Below are positions 15,734 through 24,276 of a DNA stretch of 64,000 nt, in pieces (the first letter of the stretch is position 1; every line of letters begins with the position of its first letter). Source of the stretch: CAJXMH01 sp040220135 (GTDB taxonomy: Bacteria > Bacteroidota > Bacteroidia > Flavobacteriales_E > Vicingaceae); contig JAVJTT010000021.1 in assembly GCA_040220135.1 (NCBI GenBank), positions 1-64,000 on the forward strand, given 5' to 3'. A program made the translations under genes and the position numbers. The notes under the pieces are model-generated. The model was not told the origin of the DNA and did not search any database. It saw only the letters and a list, made by a program, of their open reading frames with translations.

Positions 15734-16459
15734 ATGGACGTTAATAAGAATTCATACACCTTTGCCTTTTCAGCCATACTCGTGATTGTGGTAGCAGGTT
15801 CATTGGCTTTTGTTTCAGAAAGCTTAAAGCCGATGCAAAAAGAGAATGTGAGACTTGAAAAGATGCAAAACATTCTCGCTTCTGTAAAAGTAGAGTCTAC
15901 CCCCGAAGAAGCAAAAGAAAAATTTGACAAATACATTGTTGACCAGAAGATGTTAAATGCTTCAGGTGATGTGGTGGCCGCTAAAGATGGTTTAGGACCT
16001 TTCGATATCGATGTGGTAAAGCAGTATAAAACTGAAAAAGCAGAAAACAGACTTTATCCACTTTTTATTTTTGAAGATGGTTCTAACCGAAAGTTTATTG
16101 TTCCATTAGCCGGCAAAGGCTTATGGGGCCCTATTTGGGGTTACGTGGCTTTTGAGGACGACATGCAGACCGTTTATGGTTCTACCTTTGACCACAAAAC
16201 TGAGACTCCAGGCTTAGGCGCGGAAATAAAGGAAACTTGGTTTCAAGAGCGGTTCATAGGAAAAAGTATTTTTGATAGTCAAGGAGAGTTTGTTTCCATT
16301 GAAGTAGTGAAAGGTGGAACCGATGTAGAGGGGGACGCTCACCGTGTGGATGGAATTTCCGGCGGTACCATTACTTCGAAAGGAGTGGGAGAAATGATAG
16401 AAAGAACCTTAAAAGTGTACGTTCCTTATTTTAAAGGAACGCAACAAGCTTCACTTTAA
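15734..16459 (+). CDS. nqrC: Na+-NQR subunit C
   Basis: A 241-aa subunit with one N-terminal membrane anchor (about 7-27) and a periplasmic FMN-binding domain. The FMN linkage motif reads DGISGGT with Thr212 as the predicted attachment residue; the fourth-from-last position is Gly where the usual form is SGAT. Flanking conservation (GLGAEI, VDGISGGTITSKGV) supports function. Covalent attachment would need ApbE (flavin transferase), which is not in this window. Confidence 0.96.
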   Translation: MDVNKNSYTFAFSAILVIVVAGSLAFVSESLKPMQKENVRLEKMQNILASVKVESTPEEAKEKFDKYIVDQKMLNASGDVVAAKDGLGPFDIDVVKQYKTEKAENRLYPLFIFEDGSNRKFIVPLAGKGLWGPIWGYVAFEDDMQTVYGSTFDHKTETPGLGAEIKETWFQERFIGKSIFDSQGEFVSIEVVKGGTDVEGDAHRVDGISGGTITSKGVGEMIERTLKVYVPYFKGTQQASL

Positions 16460-16478
16460 TATATAAAATTGAATAGCG

Positions 16479-17159
16479 ATGAGTGAAACAGCAGAAGCAA
16501 CCCAAGAAGTAGCAAAAGAGCCTAAAGAGCCTTTGTTCTCAGCAAAAAATAAGCGATTACTTTCTGACCCAATGAACGATGATAACCCGATTACCATTCA
16601 GGTATTGGGAATTTGTTCAGCCTTAGCCATTACCGTGCAGGTAAAGCAATCCTTTGTAATGGCACTTTCAGTATTATTTGTAATGATTGGGGCAAACTTG
16701 ATTGTTTCATGGATGAGAAACTTAATTCCCAGCCGTGTTAGAATCATTGTGCAGTTAGTAATTGTTGCCAGCCTTGTAATTTTGGTTGACCAAGTTTTAA
16801 AGGCCTTTCTTTATGATGTAAGTAAGCAATTGTCAGTTTTTGTGGGCTTGATCATTACTAACTGTATTATCATGGGACGTTTAGAAGCTTTTGCCTTAGG
16901 AAACAAAGCGTGGCCCTCATTCTTAGATGCCATTGGTAATGCCGCCGGTTATGGTTGGATCTTGATTGCCGTAGCCATAGTAAGAGAGGTATTTGGTTCA
17001 GGTACATTCTGGGGCTTTCAAATTATACCCGATGCTTTTTACGACCTAGGCTATGCAGATAATGGCTTAATGATCTTGCCTCCGATGGCCCTTATTACAG
17101 TGGGTATTATTATTTGGGTCCAAAGAGCAAAAAACACCAAATTAATCGAAGAAAATTAA
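16479..17159 (+). CDS. nqrD: Na+-NQR subunit D
   Basis: A 226-aa membrane subunit with six predicted helices. The family segments NPITIQVLGICSALAITV, GLIITNCIIMGRLEAFA and IPDAFYDLGYADNGLMILPP are present. Conserved Cys residues in the two homologous half-repeats (GICSAL, TNCIIMG) fit the role of NqrD/NqrE in holding the intramembrane iron centre. The N-terminal 30 residues are a charged, Ala/Glu-rich extension. Confidence 0.96.
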   Translation: MSETAEATQEVAKEPKEPLFSAKNKRLLSDPMNDDNPITIQVLGICSALAITVQVKQSFVMALSVLFVMIGANLIVSWMRNLIPSRVRIIVQLVIVASLVILVDQVLKAFLYDVSKQLSVFVGLIITNCIIMGRLEAFALGNKAWPSFLDAIGNAAGYGWILIAVAIVREVFGSGTFWGFQIIPDAFYDLGYADNGLMILPPMALITVGIIIWVQRAKNTKLIEEN

Positions 17160-17177
17160 TTGTAAGAAATAAGAACC

Positions 17178-17792
17178 ATGGAATACGTAAATATATTCGT
17201 CAAGTCGATTTTTATCGACAATATGATCTTCGCCTATTTCTTAGGAATGTGTTCATACTTAGCTGTATCTAAAACAGTAAAAACAGGGGTTGGTCTTGGC
17301 GCTGCCGTAATTTTCGTTTTGGGAATTACAGTGCCCATCAATTATTTGTTAGAGAACTATGTGTTAAAAGAAGGTGCCTTAGTATGGCTAGGGGAAGAAT
17401 TTGCAACGGTTGATTTGAGCTTTTTGAGCTTTATCATGTTTATTGCGGTAATTGCCTCTATGGTACAGTTGGTTGAAATGGCAGTTGAGAAATTTGCCCC
17501 AGCACTTTATGGTGCTTTGGGAATCTTTCTTCCATTGATTGCGGTTAACTGTTCCATTCTCGGGGGAAGTTTATTTATGCAAGAGCGTCAATATGCGAAC
17601 ATCGCGGAAGCTACGGTGTTTGGTTTAGGGTCAGGAGTAGGTTGGTTTTTAGCCATAGTGGCCATTGCTGCAATTCGCGAAAAAATCAGATACTCTAATG
17701 TTCCGGCACCTTTAAGAGGTTTAGGAATTACCTTTATTATTACCGGCTTAATGGGAATCGCCTTTATGAGCTTTATGGGAATAGAATTGTAA
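17178..17792 (+). CDS. nqrE: Na+-NQR subunit E
   Basis: A 204-aa membrane subunit homologous to NqrD. It shows NIFVKSIFIDNMIFAYFLGM with the following Cys, VNCSILGGSLFMQER and the C-terminal PLRGLGITFIITGLMGI. The two Cys residues match those proposed to ligate the Fe centre with NqrD. The gap to nqrD is 18 bp and to nqrF 33 bp. Confidence 0.96.
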   Translation: MEYVNIFVKSIFIDNMIFAYFLGMCSYLAVSKTVKTGVGLGAAVIFVLGITVPINYLLENYVLKEGALVWLGEEFATVDLSFLSFIMFIAVIASMVQLVEMAVEKFAPALYGALGIFLPLIAVNCSILGGSLFMQERQYANIAEATVFGLGSGVGWFLAIVAIAAIREKIRYSNVPAPLRGLGITFIITGLMGIAFMSFMGIEL

Positions 17793-17825
17793 GAAATCAG
17801 AATAAGAAACTAGAAATTAAAACAA

Positions 17826-19133
17826 ATGGTTTTAGCATTGAACACAGCAACAGTAGGAGCAGCGGTAATCGTCGTACTTATTGTAGTCCTTTTATTGGTG
17901 AGCCTATTATTATGGGCCAAAGCCAAATTGACTTCTTCAGGTCCGGTTACCCTTAACATTAATGGTGAAAAACAGGTAGAGGTATCTGCCGGTAACACCC
18001 TGCTATCCACTTTAGGAGATCAGAAGATATTTCTACCATCTGCTTGCGGTGGAGGTGGAACTTGTGTGCAGTGCCGTTGCAAAGTAAAAAGTGGAGGAGG
18101 AGCTATTCTTCCAACTGAAAAACCACACTTTTCTAGAAAAGAAATTTCTGAAGGATGGCGCTTGGGTTGCCAAGTAAAGGTGAAAGAAGACATGGATATT
18201 GAAGTACCTGAAGAGGTATTCGGTATTAAGAAATGGGAAGCTACGGTGGTTTCCAATTACAATGTGGCCTCTTTTATTAAGGAGTTTATTGTGGAGTTAC
18301 CTGACGATATGGATTACAAGGCAGGTGGCTACATCCAGATTGAGATTCCAAAATGTGTGGTAGACTTTAAAGACATAGATATTTCTGCACATCCAGAAGA
18401 ACATCCAGGAGAGAAGGACAAATTCCAGAAAGAGTGGGATAACTTTAACCTTTGGCCTTTACAAATGAAGAATAATGAGAAAGTGGAAAGAGCTTACTCC
18501 ATGGCTTCATACCCGGCAGAAGGTCGAAGAATTATGTTGAATGTTCGTATTGCCACCCCTCCGTGGGATAGAGACAAGAATACTTGGATGAATGTGAATC
18601 CAGGAATTGCCTCTTCTTATATTTTCTCAAGAAAAGAAGGAGACAAGGTTACCGTTTCAGGCCCTTATGGTGAATTCTTTATTAAGGAAACAGACGCTGA
18701 AATGCTATACATTGGTGGAGGAGCAGGAATGGCGCCAATGCGTTCTCATTTGTACCACTTGTTCAGAACCTTGAAGACCGGTAGAAAAGTAACGTATTGG
18801 TATGGTGGTCGCTCAAGAAGAGAGTTGTTTTACATCGATCACTTTAGAGCCTTAGAGAAAGATTTTCCAAACTTTAAGTTCTACATGGTTTTATCAGAGC
18901 CTTTAGAAGAAGACAATTGGAAAGAAATGAAAAGCATGGACGATGAGGGAGATGGCTTTATTGGCTTTGTTCATCAAGCGGTAATTGATCAGTATTTGAA
19001 CAATCACGATGCACCAGAAGAAATTGAATATTATTTCTGTGGACCACCGATGATGAACGCTGCCGTTTTAAAGATGTGCGACGATTGGGGTATTCCAGAA
19101 GAAAATGTAAGTTTTGATGACTTTGGAGGGTAG
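17826..19133 (+). CDS. nqrF: Na+-NQR subunit F, NADH-oxidising
   Basis: A 435-aa protein with one N-terminal membrane helix (about 9-31). A 2Fe-2S ferredoxin domain has Cys74, Cys80, Cys83 and Cys115, and a ferredoxin-reductase domain binds FAD (RAYSMASYP) and NADH (YIGGGAGMAPMRSHLYHL). This subunit takes electrons from NADH and passes them to the membrane subunits. It is the last gene of the operon and is followed by a strong bidirectional terminator. Confidence 0.97.
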   Translation: MVLALNTATVGAAVIVVLIVVLLLVSLLLWAKAKLTSSGPVTLNINGEKQVEVSAGNTLLSTLGDQKIFLPSACGGGGTCVQCRCKVKSGGGAILPTEKPHFSRKEISEGWRLGCQVKVKEDMDIEVPEEVFGIKKWEATVVSNYNVASFIKEFIVELPDDMDYKAGGYIQIEIPKCVVDFKDIDISAHPEEHPGEKDKFQKEWDNFNLWPLQMKNNEKVERAYSMASYPAEGRRIMLNVRIATPPWDRDKNTWMNVNPGIASSYIFSRKEGDKVTVSGPYGEFFIKETDAEMLYIGGGAGMAPMRSHLYHLFRTLKTGRKVTYWYGGRSRRELFYIDHFRALEKDFPNFKFYMVLSEPLEEDNWKEMKSMDDEGDGFIGFVHQAVIDQYLNNHDAPEEIEYYFCGPPMMNAAVLKMCDDWGIPEENVSFDDFGG

Positions 19134-19154
19134 TACTTCCAAAAAAGAAGATAA

Positions 19155-19190
19155 AAAAAGCCCCTTTGCAATTTGCAAAGGGGCTTTTTT
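19155..19190. terminator. Bidirectional intrinsic terminator
   Basis: AGCCCCTTTGCAA pairs with TTGCAAAGGGGCT and is flanked by A and T runs on both sides. It ends the nqr operon on the plus strand and ppa on the minus strand. Confidence 0.92.
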
Positions 19191-19208
19191 GTATGGCTAA
19201 TTTTATTT

Positions 19209-19745
19209 CTACTCTGATCTTAACTTTTTATAATCTTCAACTGCTTTCTGAATCACTTCTTGCGCCACTTTTTTGCCTTGAAATTCTTCGACCACTACAG
19301 TCTTGTTTTCTAGTTTTTTGTAGTCTTCAAAAAAGCTACGCAGTTCACGAATGGCATGTTCTGGTAGTTGATCCACATCTTGAATATGGTTAACGCTCAT
19401 GTCGTTTACCGCAACAGCAATAATCTTGTCGTCTTTTTCCCCTTCGTCGATCATGTGCATTACGCCTATGGGACGCGCTTCTACTTCACACAAAGGAACT
19501 ATGTCGATTTGCGATAATACAAGAATGTCTAAAGGGTCGTCATCATCGCAATAGGTTTGTGGAATGAAACCATAGTTGTAGGGATAGTTGATAGAAGAAA
19601 AAAGAACACGGTCCATTTTTAGGAGACCGGATACTTTGTCTAATTCATATTTAGCTCGGCAATTCTTTGGAATTTCAATAATTCCGCTCACTACTTCAGG
19701 AGCATCTTTGCCAATGTTTACGTCGTGCCAAGGGTGTGTATTCAT
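19209..19745 (-). CDS. ppa: Inorganic pyrophosphatase, family I
   Basis: A 178-aa soluble enzyme that hydrolyses pyrophosphate to two phosphates. The family I signature is clear: YPYNYGFIPQTYCDDDDPLD, with the Asp cluster binding Mg2+, plus ELDKVSGLLKMDR and the C-terminal FFEDYKKLENKTV. A TACCTTTG -7 box on the minus strand ends only 5 nt before the start codon, so its mRNA may be leaderless. It is convergent with nqrF. Confidence 0.96.
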   Translation of the reverse strand: MNTHPWHDVNIGKDAPEVVSGIIEIPKNCRAKYELDKVSGLLKMDRVLFSSINYPYNYGFIPQTYCDDDDPLDILVLSQIDIVPLCEVEARPIGVMHMIDEGEKDDKIIAVAVNDMSVNHIQDVDQLPEHAIRELRSFFEDYKKLENKTVVVEEFQGKKVAQEVIQKAVEDYKKLRSE

Positions 19746-19806
19746 ATTCGCAAAGGTAGTTGTAATGCGCCTAACTGAGGTTAATAAAACTTTAAATAAG
19801 CGCTCA

Positions 19807-21129
19807 CTAGTCGTTCTCTAGTTTAATAAATTTCATGGGGTCAATGGCTTTTTCTTCTTCTCTAATCTCATAATGCAAATGAACGCTTAAAGAAGTGCCG
19901 CTTGTTCCTATTATGCCAAGCGTGTCGCCTTCATTAATCACTTCTCCTGCTTTTACATTTAAGGCACTCATGTGGGCATAAAGACTTGAGTAGGTGCCAT
20001 TGTGCTGAATAATTACATGCTTTCCGTAGCCAGTTGTATTTGTTTTACTGCATTTTACCACACCTGAGGCAGTCGCAAGTATTGGTGTTCCTTCAGCAGC
20101 CAAAAGGTCTATGCCTTTATGTAGCTTTTCTTGCTTTGTTAAAGGATGAACTCGCTTACCAAAGCTGGAAGCAATCTTGATAATGCTTGACTTTTCAATA
20201 GGAAGACCTTTAGGGACTTTGAGCAGTATGATGCCTGTGCTATTTCTTACTTCTTGATTTAATTGAGCCTCTATTTTAGCTGTTTTGAAACTAAAAGCTG
20301 CAAGTACGATTGAGAGGGTTATTAAACTGATGGAAAGTAGAAAACTCTTTTTGCTTTTTGATTTGGGTGGATTTTGAATCATTTTAATTCGTTTTTTAAT
20401 GGATGAATAAGAAAATGGGTTACTTAGATAATGGTGATTTTGTTTGCTGACTGAGTGTAAAATTAGTTTAAGGTAATCTGTATCAGTTTGATTCTCTATG
20501 GCTCCTTGGTCAGCGAGAAATTCATGATTTTCTTTTACCGCTTTACGAAACAAATACATGAAGGGATTGAACCAGTAGAAGCAGAGCAGAAGTTCAAGCA
20601 GGCAAATATCCGAACTGTGCCACTGATTCATGTGAACTTTTTCATGACGAATAACCTTTTCATCAACTTTCGCTTCAGCGGGCAAATAAAGACGGTTAAA
20701 AAAGCTGTAAGGAGCGACTCCTTTTGCTAGATAAATGCCTTGCCCGTTTTTACTTTCAATTGCCTTGGTATGGAATAGCCGAGAAATTTGCAGGAAAAAT
20801 CGAAGGAGTAATAAAATGGATATACTTAAGTAAAGCCCGGTAACCATTTCCCAGATCCACTGAGAAGTAGGATTATGCGGTTCTAGGATGAAACCTTCTC
20901 TTGTGCTTTCATTCATTGCCTGGATCACTTTTGTTCCTTCCTCTAAGAAAAGCGGTGCTTCTTCAGCACTAAGTTGAAAGTTTACTGCTGGCCAACATAC
21001 TGTCAAGATGATGGCTGCCAAAAGATAAAATCGGTTGAATTTGCATTGACCCGAATTTCTTAAAAGGAGGTAGTAAATTCCAATCAAGATAGCTGATAGT
21101 AAAAGGCTCTTAAGTAAGTAAATGATCAT
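19807..21129 (-). CDS. M56 (BlaR1-like) / M23 peptidase fusion
   Basis: A 440-aa membrane protein. The N-terminal half is BlaR1/MecR1-like: several membrane helices with the cytoplasmic zinc motif HEKVH (RHEKVHMNQWHSSD) and a further helix near 270-290. The C-terminal 130 residues are an M23 endopeptidase-type domain with HKGIDLLA and HLHYE. In classical BlaR1 the C-terminal sensor is a penicillin-binding domain; here a peptidoglycan-hydrolase-type domain takes that place. It overlaps the blaI-like gene by 4 bp, so the pair is likely a sensor and its repressor. Confidence 0.85.
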   Translation of the reverse strand: MIIYLLKSLLLSAILIGIYYLLLRNSGQCKFNRFYLLAAIILTVCWPAVNFQLSAEEAPLFLEEGTKVIQAMNESTREGFILEPHNPTSQWIWEMVTGLYLSISILLLLRFFLQISRLFHTKAIESKNGQGIYLAKGVAPYSFFNRLYLPAEAKVDEKVIRHEKVHMNQWHSSDICLLELLLCFYWFNPFMYLFRKAVKENHEFLADQGAIENQTDTDYLKLILHSVSKQNHHYLSNPFSYSSIKKRIKMIQNPPKSKSKKSFLLSISLITLSIVLAAFSFKTAKIEAQLNQEVRNSTGIILLKVPKGLPIEKSSIIKIASSFGKRVHPLTKQEKLHKGIDLLAAEGTPILATASGVVKCSKTNTTGYGKHVIIQHNGTYSSLYAHMSALNVKAGEVINEGDTLGIIGTSGTSLSVHLHYEIREEEKAIDPMKFIKLEND

Positions 21130-21506
21130 GATTGCGACTTTTTTTCCTCGATCTGCTGATCGACCATTTTTTGCAATTCTTCTAACTGTTTCAGGCTTAA
21201 GTCGCTCTCTTTTGTAAAAAAGGAAGCAAACTGAGCAGCTGAATTGTTAAAGTATTTGTTTACCATTTTCCGAATCTCCTGAGAAAAGTAAGAGGGTTTC
21301 TTCAGTTTTGGAAAGTATTTCTTGTCTCTTCCTTGTTGCTCAAAATCAATGTGTCCTTTTTGAATTAATCTATTCACCATGGTAGAAATGGTTGTGTAGG
21401 CAGGTTTTGGGTCTTGGTAGCAGCTAACCAAGTCTTTCATATAAGCCGAGTCAAGTTCCCATAAATGGTTCATGAGCTCCAACTCTTTTTCGCTTAGGTT
21501 TTTCAT
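21126..21506 (-). CDS. BlaI/MecI family repressor
   Basis: A 126-aa winged-helix protein. The start is fixed by the family opening MKNLSEKELELMNHLWELD. The recognition region is AYTTISTMVNRLIQKGHIDFE with GRDKKYFP after it, and the C-terminal half is the helical dimerisation domain. In characterised systems the partner M56 peptidase cleaves BlaI to relieve repression. An operator of the BlaI type (TACAAATGTA) lies just upstream, so autoregulation is likely. Confidence 0.92.
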   Translation of the reverse strand: MKNLSEKELELMNHLWELDSAYMKDLVSCYQDPKPAYTTISTMVNRLIQKGHIDFEQQGRDKKYFPKLKKPSYFSQEIRKMVNKYFNNSAAQFASFFTKESDLSLKQLEELQKMVDQQIEEKKSQS

Positions 21507-21510
21507 TTTA

Positions 21511-21540
21511 CAAAAGTAGTTTAATGACTACAAATGTAGT
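21511..21540 (-). promoter_or_regulatory. BlaI-type operator and promoter
   Basis: The perfect dyad ACTACA-AA-TGTAGT at 21527-21540 contains the known BlaI/MecI core TACAnnTGTA. A minus-strand -7 box TACTTTTG lies at 21518-21511, so the dyad sits between the -7 and -33 positions, where a repressor would block polymerase. The box ends 4 nt before the start codon. Confidence 0.75.
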
Positions 21541-21570
21541 AATTAGTTTTGAATAGCAAAATTTCTAGCG

Positions 21571-23055
21571 CTATTCGGCTTCTTTTCTACGCTCTGTGGT
21601 ATTGCGAGTGTGCTTTTTCAGAATCCTTGCCTTTTCAGCTTTCACCTTAGGGTGAGCTCGGTGCCCCCAAATTTTCTTTCGCGCCTTTTGCCCGCTTTCT
21701 TCGAGGTTTACAATGGGGTAGGGGTAGTCTTCACCAAGTTTAAGTTGATAGAGTGATTGTTCCATTTCTGAGAGTTTCCACGGTTCGTGGATTAATTGAG
21801 GTGGAACACTCTTCAGTTCAGGAACCCATTTTTTAATGAAAACACCTGCAGAGTCATGATCTTGTGACTGCTTGACTGGATTATACATGCGAACCGTATT
21901 AATGCCCGTAGTTCCGGCTTGCATTTGAAACTGTGGATAATGAATGCCAGGTTCGTAATCTAAAAATTGCTGCGCTAAATGATAGGCTCCTTTTCTCCAG
22001 TCTACGTCTAAATGGTGACAAAGAAATGAAACCAACATAGCCCGCATCCTAAAGTTGATCCAACCACTCTTAATCACCGCCCGCATGCAGGCATCTACCA
22101 AAGGAAAGCCTGTTTTTCCTTCTTGCCAAGCTTTAATCTTTTTCGGGTCATTCTCTCTTTCCAAAAGCTCATAACCTCGATTCAAACATTGGGTTTCATA
22201 TTCACATTCTTGCTCAAACTTTTGGATGAAATGACAATGCCATTTTAAGCGGGTCATCATTCCATGAAAGGCTCGCTTGTTTTCTTTTCGGTTTGGGTGC
22301 TTGGCCACAAACTGATAGGCTTGGGCAATGCTAATGTTTCCCCGGGCTAGGTAAGGAGAAAGTCGGCTACAAGAAGTGCGGCTCTCCAAGGGTTTCGAAA
22401 TGTAACGATGGTAGTTTTTTCCTCTCTCTTTTACAAAACTCTTCAAGTATTTCCAAGCCATCTCTTCGCCGGCAGGCTGAAAGGAAGCAGAGTATTTTTC
22501 CAATCTGATTTCTAATTTTTCAGATAAAGGGTAAGGGTTGTGGTAGCTTGGAGAGGTCTGCTTAGCAAATTCATTCTCGATTAGCGGTTCAGCCATTTTC
22601 TTATACCAGGCCTGATCCCAGCCTTTTCTGTTTGAAATGCCTCGCAAAATACCGTCTCTTTGAAATTCTATCCACTTGCAGTTAGAGGCTCGAAAGAGTT
22701 TTTTCACTTCTTTGTCTCTTTCCCAACTGGCTCCTATTCCGCTTTCTTGATAGCTGAAGACTTGCTTCACTTCGAACCTTGAAAGCAGATCTGTGAAGAC
22801 AGCCGTTGCCTCAGCTTCGCAAATCAGTATCGACTTTTTATATTCTGCTAACTGGCTTTGCATGCCAATCAGACTGTGATAAATAAATTGCTGATGTCGT
22901 AAAGCCTGATCCGGCAAAGCCATTAAACTAGGTTCAAAACAATAGAGTATGAAGTAGGGAAGTTCAGCCTGCTCTGCAGCTTGTAAGGCAGCTTGATTTT
23001 GCAAACGAAGGTCGCGTTTTAACCAAACTAGATTTATTTTAAGTTTCCCTTTCAC
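21571..23055 (-). CDS. Photolyase/cryptochrome family protein
   Basis: A 494-aa protein with the N-terminal photolyase Rossmann domain (INLVWLKRDLRLQNQAAL, about 1-130) and a C-terminal FAD-binding helical domain (SRLSPYLARGNIS, TRLKWHCHFIQKFEQE, TGFPLVDACMRA, GWINFRMRAMLVSFLCHHL, then MYNPVKQSQDHD). It uses a GTG start at 23055; no ATG lies nearby. It could repair pyrimidine dimers or act as a cryptochrome; the sequence alone does not separate these. Confidence 0.9.
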   Translation of the reverse strand: MKGKLKINLVWLKRDLRLQNQAALQAAEQAELPYFILYCFEPSLMALPDQALRHQQFIYHSLIGMQSQLAEYKKSILICEAEATAVFTDLLSRFEVKQVFSYQESGIGASWERDKEVKKLFRASNCKWIEFQRDGILRGISNRKGWDQAWYKKMAEPLIENEFAKQTSPSYHNPYPLSEKLEIRLEKYSASFQPAGEEMAWKYLKSFVKERGKNYHRYISKPLESRTSCSRLSPYLARGNISIAQAYQFVAKHPNRKENKRAFHGMMTRLKWHCHFIQKFEQECEYETQCLNRGYELLERENDPKKIKAWQEGKTGFPLVDACMRAVIKSGWINFRMRAMLVSFLCHHLDVDWRKGAYHLAQQFLDYEPGIHYPQFQMQAGTTGINTVRMYNPVKQSQDHDSAGVFIKKWVPELKSVPPQLIHEPWKLSEMEQSLYQLKLGEDYPYPIVNLEESGQKARKKIWGHRAHPKVKAEKARILKKHTRNTTERRKEAE

Positions 23056-23095
23056 GACAGTAAAACCAAAGCGACAATAGAAAGTTTTGAACTAA

Positions 23096-23124
23096 AAAAG
23101 AGACTCAGTTTCCTCAGTCTCTTT
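23096..23124 (-). terminator. Intrinsic terminator
   Basis: A perfect stem AAAGAGACT/AGTCTCTTT with a 10-nt loop, followed on the minus strand by a T run. It ends transcription of the DUF4140-like gene. Confidence 0.8.
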
Positions 23125-23168
23125 CCTTGGTAAGCAGAACTTACCCACAGCATGAATTTTTAATGGCC

Positions 23169-24173
23169 TTACCAATTGCTTTGTACCAAATCTAAAACCG
23201 GTAGTGCAAAGCTCAAGATTTCAACCGCTGAAATTGGGTCTTTAGCTTTTAAGCTAATCGTTCGTTGATTGTCCCAATTTGGGGCTAAACTCAATCTTTT
23301 TAATTTTCGGTTTCGGTAGCCTTCTTGCTCAATTACTACCGTATACGGGCCGGCTTGTGGCAATGCTATCTCAAAAAAGCCGTCCTCATCAGTATAGGTT
23401 GTGCCGAGTAATTCCTTGTCATGAAAATATTCAATCTTAGCAAATACAAGCGGAAATCGCTGCTCTGATTCAATTACTCTGCCAACTAACGTATACTTTT
23501 CAACTTCATGAGAATTAGCCGATATCTGAGAATTTTCTCTTTTTTGTTTTGGTACAAAATAGACGATCTCTAAATTCTCATCAGCCCAAGATTCGATTTG
23601 TAAACTCAAATACAAATTCTGACTCAATTGATTTAATTGACCCAATTGTGGTGAAAAGGCATTTAGTTTTTCTTGCATGTGCTGCAATCTTCGTAAAACA
23701 CCGAGTCGCTCTTTTCGTAAGCTTTTAGATTCTTCTTTAAACAACAGCTGGATACGATTGAGTTGCTTTGGGTCATCAGCTTGAATGAAAAGTTGTTTCT
23801 TTAAGCTGATTTGTTCTTTCTCTTTCCAGTCAAGCAGTTTCAAGCTATCTCGTAAGTCTTTCAAAGCAGACTTTAAACCTGAAATTGACCTAGTTTGTTG
23901 GTTTAGTTCTTCCTGATCTAAGAGTTGCAGAGTCATCACATTTACTCCGCGAGCGGGAGAAATACTGATGTTATCTTGTTTGATGTTTTCGGGGAGTTCC
24001 TGTACTTTGATTACCAGTCTTCCGGAGTAGTCGGTAAGATTTAGATTTTGGTAGATCTTCGTACCCTGTTCCCAAACTTTAACGCCTTTTAGCGAGGGAA
24101 TAATTTTAACCGTATCAAAGCAGTAGAGGTTTGTGGTTAGCAATAGGCTGAGTAGGATGATTAGTGTTTTCAT
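23169..24173 (-). CDS. DUF4140-like protein with carboxypeptidase-regulatory domain
   Basis: A 334-aa secreted protein with a signal peptide (1-18). Residues about 22-90 resemble DUF4140, the N-terminal part of DUF4139/'mucoidy inhibitor A' proteins (GVKVWEQGTKIYQNLNL, then LVIKVQELPENI, then ISISPARGVNV). A long coiled coil follows (about 90-190). The expected DUF4139 domain is missing; instead there is a carboxypeptidase-regulatory-like beta sandwich (YTLVGRVIESEQRFPLVFAK ... TYTDEDGFFEIALP). The role is unknown. Confidence 0.7.
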   Translation of the reverse strand: MKTLIILLSLLLTTNLYCFDTVKIIPSLKGVKVWEQGTKIYQNLNLTDYSGRLVIKVQELPENIKQDNISISPARGVNVMTLQLLDQEELNQQTRSISGLKSALKDLRDSLKLLDWKEKEQISLKKQLFIQADDPKQLNRIQLLFKEESKSLRKERLGVLRRLQHMQEKLNAFSPQLGQLNQLSQNLYLSLQIESWADENLEIVYFVPKQKRENSQISANSHEVEKYTLVGRVIESEQRFPLVFAKIEYFHDKELLGTTYTDEDGFFEIALPQAGPYTVVIEQEGYRNRKLKRLSLAPNWDNQRTISLKAKDPISAVEILSFALPVLDLVQSNW

Positions 24174-24276
24174 GGCCTATTGGATTTAGAGGTTAAACAA
24201 TAAATGAACGAGGTGTCTATTAATAAGACCTTGAAAAAGCGGACTTTGTCTACTGGATGTTAAATTATTTTAACAT

